A stretch of DNA of 64,000 nucleotides from JADLHS01 sp964561105 (GTDB taxonomy: Bacteria; Verrucomicrobiota; Verrucomicrobiia; Limisphaerales; JADLHS01): the NCBI GenBank assembly GCA_964561105.1, contig CAZLOH010000007.1:62001-126000 (forward strand), given 5' to 3'. This document shows, piece by piece, positions 1 through 7,730 of the stretch. A model generated the notes under the pieces. That model did not search any database. It saw only the letters and a list, made by a program, of their open reading frames with translations, and had not been told where the DNA came from. Position 1 is the stretch's first letter. Each line of letters opens with the position of its first letter. The position numbers and the translations under genes are program-made.

Positions 1-498
1 GACGACCGGCCGGCCATAAACGCCCACCACAAACGCCGGCATCAGGTAAAAACCCGGCTTGGAGACGCGCACCTCGAAATTGATCGCCGTGAGCGGACGT
101 AGCGCATTGCCGGCGGGTTGAAGGATTTGCCCCTGCGCGCCCAAGCGGAAGGTCAACTCCGGCGGTCCGGGAATTGGATCCGGCAACTGCACCGCCGTGG
201 AAATGGCGTTGAGCGTAATCCGGAGAATCGCCTTCTGCCCCGGCCGAACGGCCGGCGGATCGAACGATGCGTGCGCCACCACGGGAGAGGTGATGTCAAT
301 GGACGGCTGTGACAGCATGAGCTGCGCGAACGGATTCGCCTGGTTCGGTGCCGGCACGGGCGTCTGCCCGAAGCACGACGGCCCGACAAACCCAACGAGC
401 GACACAATCAAACCGATCCAGGTTTCCGTGGCAAACCAACCGGCTGGCCGGGCGATAACACCGCATTTCCGCGTGACCAGTTGTGGAAAAAGTTTCAT
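1..498 (-). CDS. batD: BatD-like protein, N-terminal part (cut by window edge)
   Basis: The reading frame starts at an ATG at 498 and stays open for 166 codons to the window edge, so only the N-terminal part is present. A positively charged start followed by a hydrophobic stretch ending near SLVGFVGPSCFGQ looks like an export signal. Next comes an Ig-like segment with ASFDPPAVRPGQKAILRITL and ISTAVQLPDP, the pattern of the BatD (oxygen tolerance) family, in which large periplasmic Ig-like domains are held by a C-terminal membrane anchor. It begins 7 bases after the batB/batC stop, as the last visible gene of the MoxR/Bat operon. Family known: BatD works with the VWA proteins BatA and BatB in envelope stress or aerotolerance; the exact reaction is unknown. 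The C-terminal half is not visible. Confidence 0.8.
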   Translation of the reverse strand, partial: MKLFPQLVTRKCGVIARPAGWFATETWIGLIVSLVGFVGPSCFGQTPVPAPNQANPFAQLMLSQPSIDITSPVVAHASFDPPAVRPGQKAILRITLNAISTAVQLPDPIPGPPELTFRLGAQGQILQPAGNALRPLTAINFEVRVSKPGFYLMPAFVVGVYGRPVV

Positions 499-505
499 CG
501 GTGCC

Positions 506-2509
506 TCACCACGTTTTGGTCGGGCGCTGATCTTTCCCGCCTTCCTTTGCCTCACTCAAGCCGCGACTCGACATGGGCAAACGCCTTCCTCCGTTCAAGC
601 GAAAACCATCGAGCAACCGGCCCGCCTCTTCCGGCGACATTGGCACTTCCCGCTCCTGGCCCTCCGCGCCCTTGGTTTCTTCCTGGCCGCGCAACGACTC
701 GGGCATCACGTCGTCTTCATCGTCGCCCGGCGCGCCCGGCGGCATGTTTTCCATGGGAATCTGCCCTTTGAGTTGCTGCATCATTTCGCCCAGCATCTGC
801 GACTGGCTTTTCATCATCTGCCCCATCTGCTGCATTTGCCGCAAGCTGTCCACCAGCTTCGCGATCGCGCGCTCCACCGTCCGGGCATTTTGCACCGCGT
901 TCGTATCCGCCGGGTTCAACTCCGCCGCGCTCCGAAAATCCCCGAGTGCCCGCCGCCATTTCAGCAGCGCGGCCGAATGGGTCTCCATCGCCTGCCGGAC
1001 GGCTTTCATCGCGCCGCGCAATTCCCGCCGCGCTCCCCGGCCGCGCAGGTACGCCGACACCATCTGTTGCAGCTCTTTTTCCGCCAGCGCGGATTGCGCG
1101 TATTGAATCGCCTGATTTCCGGTGGCCAAGGCTGATTGCGCGCGCGCGGTGGCGCTGCCCGCAGACTCCTTTTTGAGCGCCTCCGCTCCCTGGGCGAATC
1201 GCACCTCACCCACGTTGTAGAGCGCGGCCGGCCGCACGCGTTCATCCTGGGTTGCCAGCGCCGATTGAAACAACAATTCCGCTTCCGTCAATTTGCCGGC
1301 GGCCAGTTGGCGCGTTCCCACATTGTAGAATTCTCGCGCCGTCTCCGGCGGTGGACCTGGGTTCACCGCGACCACGTTGTTCGTGCCGGCCAGTTCGTTC
1401 GTCGCCCCGCCGGCCATTGGCAGCGTCCACAGACTCGCCAGAACAACCAGCGAAATCGCGGATGCCTGCGGCGCGGCGATAATCGCTGATGGCACACGTG
1501 GCCGACGACGCGTGCCGATCAAACGCTCCAGTGAAATCAAGATCAGCGCCAGCGCCACCGGATAATGGAACCGCTCAACGCCATGCCGTCGCGCTCGGTT
1601 CTCCCGCGCCACCGCGTCGAGTTCGGCCATGACCGGTTTAATTCGAGCCAGCCCATCTCCGCGTGGGCCGAGGGGAAAATATTTTCCGCCGGTCTCCTCC
1701 GCAATGGCTCGAAGCGTTGCTTCGTCCAACCGGCTGCGCACCACCTCGCCCTTGGCATCGCGCAACAACGTCGTTTGTCCCGCCGCATTTCGTATCTGGA
1801 TATCCGCCCCCGCCGGCGAGCCTACGCCAATGGTGAACACCACGACGCCGTTCGTCGCGAGCGATTTTGCGGTTTGCACGCCGTCCTTTTCCAGGTCTTC
1901 GCCATCCGTCACCAGCACCACGAGCTTGCGGCGGCTTTGCTTTTCCATCGCGAGATTCGCTTCCTTCAATGCCCGGCCAATATCCGTGCCGGGAACGGGA
2001 ATGGTGCGGTCATCCACCGCTTCGAGCGCGTCCTCGAACGCTTCGTGATCGAAGGTCAACGGACATTGAAGAAACGCGCCACCCGCAAACGCCACCAACC
2101 CCACGCGGCCGTGACTGTTCTGACGAACGTAATCGAGGATCGCCAGCTTGGCGCGCTGCAACCGGCTCGGCCGGACATCCGTCGCCAGCATGCTCCTCGA
2201 ACAATCGAGCGCGAACAGCACGTCCTCGCCCAGCCACTCATTGGCGGTTTCAAACTCGCCCCACTGCGGTCGGGCCAGCGCCAGGCCCACGCACGCCACC
2301 GCCAGCAGCAGCAGCGTCTCTTTGATCCGACGACGCACCGGGCTGTGGGATTGAGTCAGCGTCGCCAGCGCGGTCGGCGAGGCGATGGCCGCCAGTTGTC
2401 TCGCCCGCGCCCGGGCCGCACGGTATTGCAGCCACGCCAGCAACACCGGCGCGGCCACCGCCAGCCAGAGCCAGCGCGGTTCCGCAAAATGTGGATGCGT
2501 AAAGTCCAT
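506..2509 (-). CDS. BatB-BatC fusion: membrane VWA domain plus TPR and MSPEEA tail
   Basis: A 667-residue protein. The ATG at 2509 overlaps the batA stop (TGATG); an upstream in-frame start would extend deep into batA and is unlikely. Two N-terminal hydrophobic segments (about 13-28 and 61-75) precede a von Willebrand A domain with an intact metal site DCSRS near residue 100. Another membrane segment follows near 315-330. The second half starts after a hydrophobic stretch and carries TPR-like helices (EFYNVGTRQLAAGKLTEAEL, ALYNVGEVRFAQG), then a Met/Gln-rich coiled segment and a tail with PMSPEEAGRLLDGF, typical of separate BatC proteins. It therefore looks like BatB and BatC joined in one chain. 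The VWA part faces the periplasm and would partner BatA and BatD. Confidence 0.88.
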   Translation of the reverse strand: MDFTHPHFAEPRWLWLAVAAPVLLAWLQYRAARARARQLAAIASPTALATLTQSHSPVRRRIKETLLLLAVACVGLALARPQWGEFETANEWLGEDVLFALDCSRSMLATDVRPSRLQRAKLAILDYVRQNSHGRVGLVAFAGGAFLQCPLTFDHEAFEDALEAVDDRTIPVPGTDIGRALKEANLAMEKQSRRKLVVLVTDGEDLEKDGVQTAKSLATNGVVVFTIGVGSPAGADIQIRNAAGQTTLLRDAKGEVVRSRLDEATLRAIAEETGGKYFPLGPRGDGLARIKPVMAELDAVARENRARRHGVERFHYPVALALILISLERLIGTRRRPRVPSAIIAAPQASAISLVVLASLWTLPMAGGATNELAGTNNVVAVNPGPPPETAREFYNVGTRQLAAGKLTEAELLFQSALATQDERVRPAALYNVGEVRFAQGAEALKKESAGSATARAQSALATGNQAIQYAQSALAEKELQQMVSAYLRGRGARRELRGAMKAVRQAMETHSAALLKWRRALGDFRSAAELNPADTNAVQNARTVERAIAKLVDSLRQMQQMGQMMKSQSQMLGEMMQQLKGQIPMENMPPGAPGDDEDDVMPESLRGQEETKGAEGQEREVPMSPEEAGRLLDGFRLNGGRRLPMSSRGLSEAKEGGKDQRPTKTW

Positions 2510-3549
2510 CAGGGCACGCGACGAAACCGGGTGTTCGTCAGCATCAGTTCCACCGCCAAAAGGCCGAACGCCGCCAGCAACGGCCATTGAAACAAGGGCT
2601 GATACGTCGTTTGTCGTCGGAGTTTGACCTCGGATTTCTCCAGGTGATCAATTTCATCGTAAATGTCCTGCAACTGCCGCCGGTTGGTGGCGCGATAAAA
2701 TTCGCCCCGCGACAGTTGGGCGATCTTGCCCAGCACGGAATAATTCGCCGGTTGCAGCACCAACGAGGGAATCACGTTGCCGGCCGGATCGAGCGTGAGT
2801 TTGCCAGTCGTCGGATCAAAGAGCGGCAGGTGACAGGGCTGCTCGATGCCGATGCCGATGGTGTAAATCTTTGCGCCCAATCCGGCGGCCAGTTGTGCGG
2901 CCGGCACGGGATCAATCTCGCCTTTGTTGTTGTCGCCGTCCGTGAGCAAAATGATGATCCGGCTCTTGCTGTTGGGAATCGCCTTGAGCCGTTTGGCCGC
3001 GCTGGCGATGGCGTCGCCAATGGCCGTGCCGAGTTCCGTGATGATGCCGATGTGCAGCCGGCGCAGGTTCTCGATCAACCAGTCGTGATTCAACGTCGGC
3101 GGACTGGCCAGATACGGCACGGCGGAAAACACAACCAGCCCGATGCGATCGTTGGGGCGCTTGCGAATGAAATCCTCCAGCACGCTGGACGCAATATCGA
3201 ACCGCGAAACCCGTTCGTTCGGCCCGCCCATGTCCAGCGCCATCATGGACCAGGACAAATCCAGCGCGAGCATGATGTCCAGTCCGGCGGCCTCGGTTTC
3301 CACCTGGTTGTTGGCAAACCGCGGTCCCGCCAGCGTGACAACGAACAACGCCACCGCGAGCAGCCGCAGAAACAACAGCAGCCTGCCCGCCGCCGATTTG
3401 GCCTGCGCCCCCGCCGCCCGCGCGATGTCCGCGCTTGAAAAGCGCAGCGCCGATAGTTTGCCGACCTTCCCGACCAGAAAGGCATAAACCGGCAGCAACG
3501 CCAGCAACACCAGCACCCAGGGATATTGAAACTCGAAGCTCTGGTTCAT
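2509..3549 (-). CDS. batA: BatA-type VWA domain membrane protein
   Basis: A 346-residue protein with an N-terminal membrane segment (about 9-27), a second one at about 57-75, a VWA domain with the MIDAS motif DLSWS (residues 97-101) and a C-terminal membrane segment (PLLAAFGLLAVELML). The order TM-TM-VWA-TM matches BatA. The VWA core holds the expected later Thr and Asp positions (TELGTAIGDAI and LLTDGDNNKG). Its start ATG overlaps the previous gene by 4 bases and its stop overlaps batB, so the operon is translationally coupled. Role known for the family: an inner-membrane scaffold acting with a MoxR ATPase, substrate unknown. Confidence 0.9.
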   Translation of the reverse strand: MNQSFEFQYPWVLVLLALLPVYAFLVGKVGKLSALRFSSADIARAAGAQAKSAAGRLLLFLRLLAVALFVVTLAGPRFANNQVETEAAGLDIMLALDLSWSMMALDMGGPNERVSRFDIASSVLEDFIRKRPNDRIGLVVFSAVPYLASPPTLNHDWLIENLRRLHIGIITELGTAIGDAIASAAKRLKAIPNSKSRIIILLTDGDNNKGEIDPVPAAQLAAGLGAKIYTIGIGIEQPCHLPLFDPTTGKLTLDPAGNVIPSLVLQPANYSVLGKIAQLSRGEFYRATNRRQLQDIYDEIDHLEKSEVKLRRQTTYQPLFQWPLLAAFGLLAVELMLTNTRFRRVP

Positions 3550-4139
3550 GCGCGCGCCGGTGCGGGGGAAAGAGCTGGTTCGGTTGCGGCTTTGCGCAAC
3601 TGGTTACGACGGAGTTCAGACTGCGCGACGAGCTTCAACGCGCCCGGCACCACCGGCGGCGAATCAGTCGTCACCGCCCCGGAGAATTTTCGTTCGTCAC
3701 ATTGCCGCAGGAATTCGGATAACGCGTTGGCAAGCTCGACTCCGACCTTGTCATTGCGACCCACCAGTTGGCGAAACTCCGCAGTGCTGTATTCGCCCGG
3801 CGACAACTCAAATGCGGCGATGACATAACGCCGCAGAGTTTGTGATACGCTGCTCAAGATATTGCCATCCTCGGCACGACCGCACATTCGCTCGAGCGCG
3901 GCACGCGCCTCAACCACAGGCGACACGTTCGCAACCGGTTTCGGACGAAGCCACCACCAGATCACAAACGCCAGCAGCAACAGCAGCGCAACGCCACCGA
4001 GCGACACAACCATTCCATATTGCTCCCAAAACGTCGGCGGAATTTCTCCGAGCGGCGGCTGCAACTTGGGTAAGTCTTCTTGCGCCAACGCGCGCCAGGT
4101 CATGCCCATTGCCAACATTAGCCAGAGACGGATGGACAT
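3546..4139 (-). CDS. DUF4381-like membrane protein of the Bat operon
   Basis: A 197-residue protein. I chose the ATG at 4139 because MSIRLWLMLAMGMTWRALAQ gives a good signal-like N-terminus; the longer frame from 4202 would be encoded by a low-complexity repeat (4140-4200). After a periplasmic stretch with LPKLQPPLGEIPPTFW there is one strong membrane segment (VVSLGGVALLLLLAFVIWWW) and a helical domain of about 110 residues (ALERMCG, VSQTLRRYVIAAFELSPGEY, FLRQCDERKFSG). Size, topology and position between the DUF58 and batA genes fit the DUF4381 family, found at this place in many MoxR/VWA operons. Function unknown; probably an accessory scaffold of the complex. Confidence 0.72.
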   Translation of the reverse strand: MSIRLWLMLAMGMTWRALAQEDLPKLQPPLGEIPPTFWEQYGMVVSLGGVALLLLLAFVIWWWLRPKPVANVSPVVEARAALERMCGRAEDGNILSSVSQTLRRYVIAAFELSPGEYSTAEFRQLVGRNDKVGVELANALSEFLRQCDERKFSGAVTTDSPPVVPGALKLVAQSELRRNQLRKAATEPALSPAPARA

Positions 4140-4200
4140 CGTCCGGCCTCTGATTGCTGACCTCTGAGTTCTGGCTTCTGACTTCTGACCCCTGGCTCTC
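4140..4200. repeat. Degenerate short-period repeat (TCTGACNTCTG-like)
   Basis: The plus strand here is a run of near-repeats built on TTCTGAC / CTCTGA / CCTGGC units with a period of about 7 bases, lying between the DUF58 and DUF4381-like genes. Read in the minus-strand frame it would encode a low-complexity Arg/Ser/Gln/Lys string, which is why the longer start of the neighbouring gene is rejected. Confidence 0.6.
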
Positions 4201-5158
4201 ATCCTCGCCTCCTGCCGCGTCGGATTTCAAAAAACCGCTGGAGGATGGGCGCAAATGGTTCGGCGGTGTTCAGCCGCAAGGTATCCACCCCGGTGCGATT
4301 CAACGCCCGATCCAGTTCGCCCAGCCGTTCCGCGTTCGTGGCCGCGAAACGATCGCGCACCCCGCGGCGACTTGAATCGAGTTCGACCAGTTCCCCTGTC
4401 TCAGCATCCTCAATCGTCAACAAGCTCGCCGCAGGTAGGACCGCTTCCCGGGGATCATTCAAGTGCAGACAAACCAGATCATGCCGCGTGTTCGTCAGCC
4501 CGAGTTCCTGGATCACGTCACGATTGCCGCTCATCCTGCCCCTGCCATCATCGGCTGGGGAGAAAGTGTCTGCCCGGGCGGGTGAGGGGTTGACGCTGCT
4601 GTGCAGAAAATCCGTGAGCAAAAACACAATGGCCCGCCGATGTAAGACGTGATTCAGAAACGTCAACGCGGCGGGAATATCAGTGCCCCGATGTTTGGGC
4701 TGGAACGTCAACATCTCGCGCACGAGTCGCAGGATGTGCCGCCGTCCCTTGCGCGGTGGCAGGTATAATTCGGCATTCTCCGTGAAGAGCAACAGCGCGA
4801 CCTTGTCGCCGTTGCGCGAGGCAGAGACCGCCAGCGTGGCCGCCACCTCGCAGGCAAATTCACGTTTGGTGCGGTTGCCCGAGCCGAACGCCGACGATGC
4901 CGAAACATCCATCGCCAGCACCGCCGCCAGTTCGCGCTCTTCGCGGAATTTTTTCACGAACGGACGCCCCATTCGATTCGTCACGTTCCAGTCAATGTCC
5001 CGCACGTCGTCGCCGGGGATGTATTCGCGCAACTCCTCGAAGTCCATGCCCCGCCCCTTGAAGTGACTGAGATACGCCCCCACCATCATGTCGTTCACGA
5101 GGCGGTTCGTGCGCACTTCCACACGACGGACGGATTCGAGAAGTTCGGTGGTGGTCAC
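4199..5158 (-). CDS. DUF58 domain protein of the MoxR/Bat operon
   Basis: A 319-residue soluble protein starting with GTG at 5158. Visible DUF58 signatures are GRGMDFEELREYIPGDDVRD followed by IDWNVTNRMGRPFVKKFREE, then a VWA-like core with AMDVSASSAFGSGNRTKREF and a late RRAIVFLLTDFL strand. DUF58 proteins regularly accompany MoxR ATPases and VWA proteins. The start codon overlaps the stop of the mazF-like gene (GTGA), which is odd because the toxin pair looks like an insertion between moxR and this gene. A segment of about 20 residues rich in Ser/Pro/Ala/Asp (encoded at about 4540-4610) interrupts the usual core after FLLTDFLHSS and looks like an in-frame inserted element. Confidence 0.87.
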   Translation of the reverse strand: MTTTELLESVRRVEVRTNRLVNDMMVGAYLSHFKGRGMDFEELREYIPGDDVRDIDWNVTNRMGRPFVKKFREERELAAVLAMDVSASSAFGSGNRTKREFACEVAATLAVSASRNGDKVALLLFTENAELYLPPRKGRRHILRLVREMLTFQPKHRGTDIPAALTFLNHVLHRRAIVFLLTDFLHSSVNPSPARADTFSPADDGRGRMSGNRDVIQELGLTNTRHDLVCLHLNDPREAVLPAASLLTIEDAETGELVELDSSRRGVRDRFAATNAERLGELDRALNRTGVDTLRLNTAEPFAPILQRFFEIRRGRRRG

Positions 5159-5475
5159 AGGCCAAGCAACCGCCTTAACCCGGCTTCGATTTCTGGCATT
5201 TTTTCAGCGGGGAAAGCAGCAATACGTCGGTCAATCCTGGAATTATCCACCCCGGCGATGCCCAGCAAATTAACCACCGATTCCTGTCGCGACCACGGCG
5301 GTTTGGTAAAGTTGATTTCACATTCACCTCCGCCCATCTCGGTAGTCATCGGCACGACCACCGACATGTTGCGATGCTTGCCAACCGCCCCCACGGAGAC
5401 AACCACACAGGGCTTGACCTTCGCGACAAAGCCCAAGTCCACTATGACAACATCGCCACGACTAAAGTTTGTCAT
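5155..5475 (-). CDS. MazF/PemK-type toxin
   Basis: A 106-residue protein starting at ATG 5475. The N-terminus MTNFSRGDVVIVDLGFVA and following KPCVVVSVGAVG show the PemK/MazF beta-barrel pattern (an RGDVV strand, then a K/R-P-x-VVVS strand), and the size is right for the family. MazF enzymes are usually mRNA-cleaving endoribonucleases kept in check by an antitoxin encoded just upstream; that partner is present and overlaps this gene by 14 bases. The stop TGA overlaps the GTG start of the DUF58 gene. Activity is inferred from the family; I did not confirm the catalytic residues. Confidence 0.82.
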   Translation of the reverse strand: MTNFSRGDVVIVDLGFVAKVKPCVVVSVGAVGKHRNMSVVVPMTTEMGGGECEINFTKPPWSRQESVVNLLGIAGVDNSRIDRRIAAFPAEKMPEIEAGLRRLLGL

Positions 5476-5647
5476 AATCCACTTCCGGAGCCGGCCCCAA
5501 CTTCTCCCAAGTATCCGCGATGACTCCATCCAACGGGGCCTCCGACTCCCGCTGTTGTTCGAGTAATTTGAGGTAGCGGAGAACTTCTCGCACCACCGAC
5601 TCCGGTTGATGCTTGATTTCTTCAATCAACATTTCCTGTGCGCTCAT
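5462..5647 (-). CDS. Antitoxin partner of the MazF-like toxin
   Basis: A 61-residue acidic protein, MSAQEMLIEEIKHQPESVVR at its start, followed by EVLRYLKLLEQQ. The pattern LIEEIKxQPExVVREVLxYL is that of small DUF2281-like antitoxins, with a C-terminal tail that would wrap the toxin (ADTWEKLGPAPEVDYDKL). It lies directly upstream of the toxin and overlaps it by 14 bases, the normal antitoxin-toxin order. It probably binds its own promoter with the toxin, but no operator is evident. Confidence 0.78.
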   Translation of the reverse strand: MSAQEMLIEEIKHQPESVVREVLRYLKLLEQQRESEAPLDGVIADTWEKLGPAPEVDYDKL

Positions 5648-5692
5648 GGTTCGATTATCCGTTAAATGGCTGGTTTGGCAAGTTCACTAGGC

Positions 5693-5806
5693 TCATGCCG
5701 CGCCCCTTGAAGTGACTGAGATACGCCCCCTCATCATGTCGTTCAGGAGACGATTCGTGCGCACTTCCACGCGGCGGACGGATTCGAGAAGTTCGATGGT
5801 GGTCAT
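5693..5806 (-). pseudogene. Truncated, frameshifted duplicate of the DUF58 gene 5' end
   Basis: Positions 5694-5806 repeat positions 5045-5158 (the first ~38 codons of the intact DUF58 gene) with about nine differences and one missing base. The copy starts with ATG (the intact gene has GTG), encodes MTTIELLESVRRVEVRTNRL, shifts frame at the missing base near 5731 and stops at 5693. The ATG overlaps the stop of the ankyrin gene (ATGA). It is a remnant marking an insertion or recombination event between moxR and the DUF58 gene. Confidence 0.9.
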
Positions 5807-6669
5807 CGAATATGCCTTTGAATCTCATCGGCTAAATCAGAGAAGCCACGGTCACGCGCGATTGAAACAGGTGTTGCCCCATCTTTGCGTTTGCATTTTG
5901 GGTTGGCTCCCGCAGCAATGAGTATTTTAGCGACTTTTCGCTGCCCTTCGAATGCCGCATCGTGCAGCGCGTTCCCACCCCAAGTATCTTTCTGATTAAC
6001 ATCAGCACCCGCAGCGAGCATTGCCTTAACTGTTCTGGTAAGTCCACAATGAGCAGCCAGACCCAAAACCGTGCGGATATACCCATCACAAATAGAGTAT
6101 TCAAAAGCCAACCGATTTACCTTCGCACCCGCCTCGATAAGCATGATTGGAATCAACTCCCAGTCTTCGCTTCGTCGCGCTGAAGACTGATTGCTAAAAA
6201 CACCTGCCAAGCTCATTTCTCTGGAAGCAGACTGTATCGCCTCGGTCAGCAATACGCTTTTCTTCGGAAACTTATGTGAGTAACGGGTGTAAATGGCAAT
6301 ACAGTTCACGTTGGCCCCGTGGTGAATGAGAAATCGGACGATTTCAATATCCGCCTCATGAACTGGCCCCATCAACACGTCATCTGGTAACGTAGCCCCC
6401 CTGTTCACCAAGTCTTTGATCAAATCGCTTCGCACCCAAAACGCAGCATGCCAAAGTGGGCTTCTCCCGCTGGGTTCTTTTGAATCAGGATCTACTCCTT
6501 CAACTAACAAGGCCTTCGCAACATCTAAATGCCGGTAGCGAATTGCATCAATCAGTGCATCCCTCTCCCGTGCTTTCTGAAATCGAGGCACCTGCCGTGC
6601 TCGTTTGAGAATGATAGCGACTTTCTTTTTGATTTCTCCTTTTGAGAGTTTCCGCTTTGATTGGCTCAT
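5803..6669 (-). CDS. Ankyrin-repeat protein
   Basis: A 288-residue protein counted from ATG 6669 (MSQSKRKLSKGEIKKK); an ATG 18 bases upstream is also possible. Ankyrin repeats are clear: HLDVAKALLVEGVDPDSKEP, GRSPLWHAAFW, DIEIVRFLIHHGANVN, LGLAAHCGLTRTVKAMLAAG, GGNALHDAAFEGQRKVAKIL. No signal peptide or membrane segment is seen, so it is probably cytoplasmic and protein-binding. The gene is visibly AT-richer (about 45-48% GC in the lines I counted) than its neighbours, suggesting recent acquisition. It separates moxR from the rest of the Bat operon and ends exactly at the truncated DUF58 copy. Function unknown. Confidence 0.88.
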   Translation of the reverse strand: MSQSKRKLSKGEIKKKVAIILKRARQVPRFQKARERDALIDAIRYRHLDVAKALLVEGVDPDSKEPSGRSPLWHAAFWVRSDLIKDLVNRGATLPDDVLMGPVHEADIEIVRFLIHHGANVNCIAIYTRYSHKFPKKSVLLTEAIQSASREMSLAGVFSNQSSARRSEDWELIPIMLIEAGAKVNRLAFEYSICDGYIRTVLGLAAHCGLTRTVKAMLAAGADVNQKDTWGGNALHDAAFEGQRKVAKILIAAGANPKCKRKDGATPVSIARDRGFSDLADEIQRHIR

Positions 6670-6696
6670 AATTCCGAGGCCACTCAACTTTGGGCT

Positions 6697-7677
6697 TCAC
6701 GGCACCGGCACAACATTCAGCACCTTCTTGATAATCGCGTCCGTAGTCACCGCCTGCGCCTCGGCTTCGTAGGTGACGATGATGCGGTGGCGCAGCACGT
6801 CCGGGCCGATGCTCTTCACGTCCTCGGGAATGACATACTCGCGGCCCTGCAACAACGCCCACGCCTTGGCGGCCAGCGTCAGGTTGATGGTTGCGCGCGG
6901 CGACGCGCCGAACTGGATGAAGTGTTTGATATCGAGTTTGTATTCCTCCGGTTTGCGCGTGGCGAAGACGATCTTGACGATGTAATCGCGGATCTTGTCG
7001 TCCACGTGAATCTGGTCCACCAGCTTCCGCGTGCGCAGGATTTCCTCCAGCGTGACGACCGGCTTGATCTCCATCTCCGGACTCGTGAACGCCATGCGAT
7101 CCAGAATCCGCCGCTCCTCCTCCACGGACGGATAATCCAAAATCACCTTGAACATGAACCGGTCCACCTGCGCCTCGGGCAACGGATACGTGCCTTCCTG
7201 GTCAATCGGATTCTCTGTCGCCAGCACCAGGAACGGCGTCGGCAGTTTCATCGTCTCGCCACCGAGCGTCACCTGCCGTTCCTGCATGGCTTCGAGCAAC
7301 GCCGACTGCACCTTGGCCGGCGCGCGATTGATTTCATCGGCGAGCACGAAGTTGGCGAACACCGGCCCTTTGGTCGCGTGATACTTGCCATCCTGCGGAT
7401 TGTAAATCTGCGTGCCGACGATGTCCGCCGGCAGCAGGTCGGGCGTGAACTGGATGCGATGAAAACCCGCATCCACGGCCGCCGCCAGAGTACGCACGCA
7501 CATGGTTTTCGCCAGTCCCGGCACGCCTTCCAACAGCACGTGCCCGTTGGCCAGCAATCCCACCAGCAACCGTTCCACCAAGGCTTCCTGCCCCACGATC
7601 ACCCGCCCCACTTCCTCGCGCAGTTTGCGAATCCACGCGGCTGTTTCTGACACTTGATCTTTCAAAGCATTGCTCAT
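6697..7677 (-). CDS. moxR: MoxR-family AAA+ ATPase
   Basis: A 326-residue protein from ATG 7677 (MSNALKDQVSETAAWIRKLR); a longer frame into the upstream gene is not credible. Walker A is GVPGLAKT (residues 51-58) and Walker B is VLADEINRAP (about 113-122), followed by ATENPIDQEGTYPLPEAQVD and the C-terminal lid with HFIQFGASPRATINL. These are hallmark MoxR/RavA motifs. MoxR ATPases act as chaperone-like partners of DUF58 and VWA proteins, whose genes follow downstream on the same strand after the inserted ankyrin and toxin-antitoxin patch. Whether that patch disturbs operon transcription cannot be told from sequence. Confidence 0.95.
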   Translation of the reverse strand: MSNALKDQVSETAAWIRKLREEVGRVIVGQEALVERLLVGLLANGHVLLEGVPGLAKTMCVRTLAAAVDAGFHRIQFTPDLLPADIVGTQIYNPQDGKYHATKGPVFANFVLADEINRAPAKVQSALLEAMQERQVTLGGETMKLPTPFLVLATENPIDQEGTYPLPEAQVDRFMFKVILDYPSVEEERRILDRMAFTSPEMEIKPVVTLEEILRTRKLVDQIHVDDKIRDYIVKIVFATRKPEEYKLDIKHFIQFGASPRATINLTLAAKAWALLQGREYVIPEDVKSIGPDVLRHRIIVTYEAEAQAVTTDAIIKKVLNVVPVP

Positions 7678-7730
7678 TGGCGTCCAAGTTAACGAAACCC
7701 GCGAGAAGTTCCACCTCGAAACGTCGTCGT

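Noticed and set aside
197..1135. A 312-codon plus-strand frame opposite the bat genes
   Set aside because: Its product is Arg/Pro/His-rich without any domain and it mirrors the well-supported minus-strand batB/batC and batD genes; an antisense shadow of GC-rich codons.
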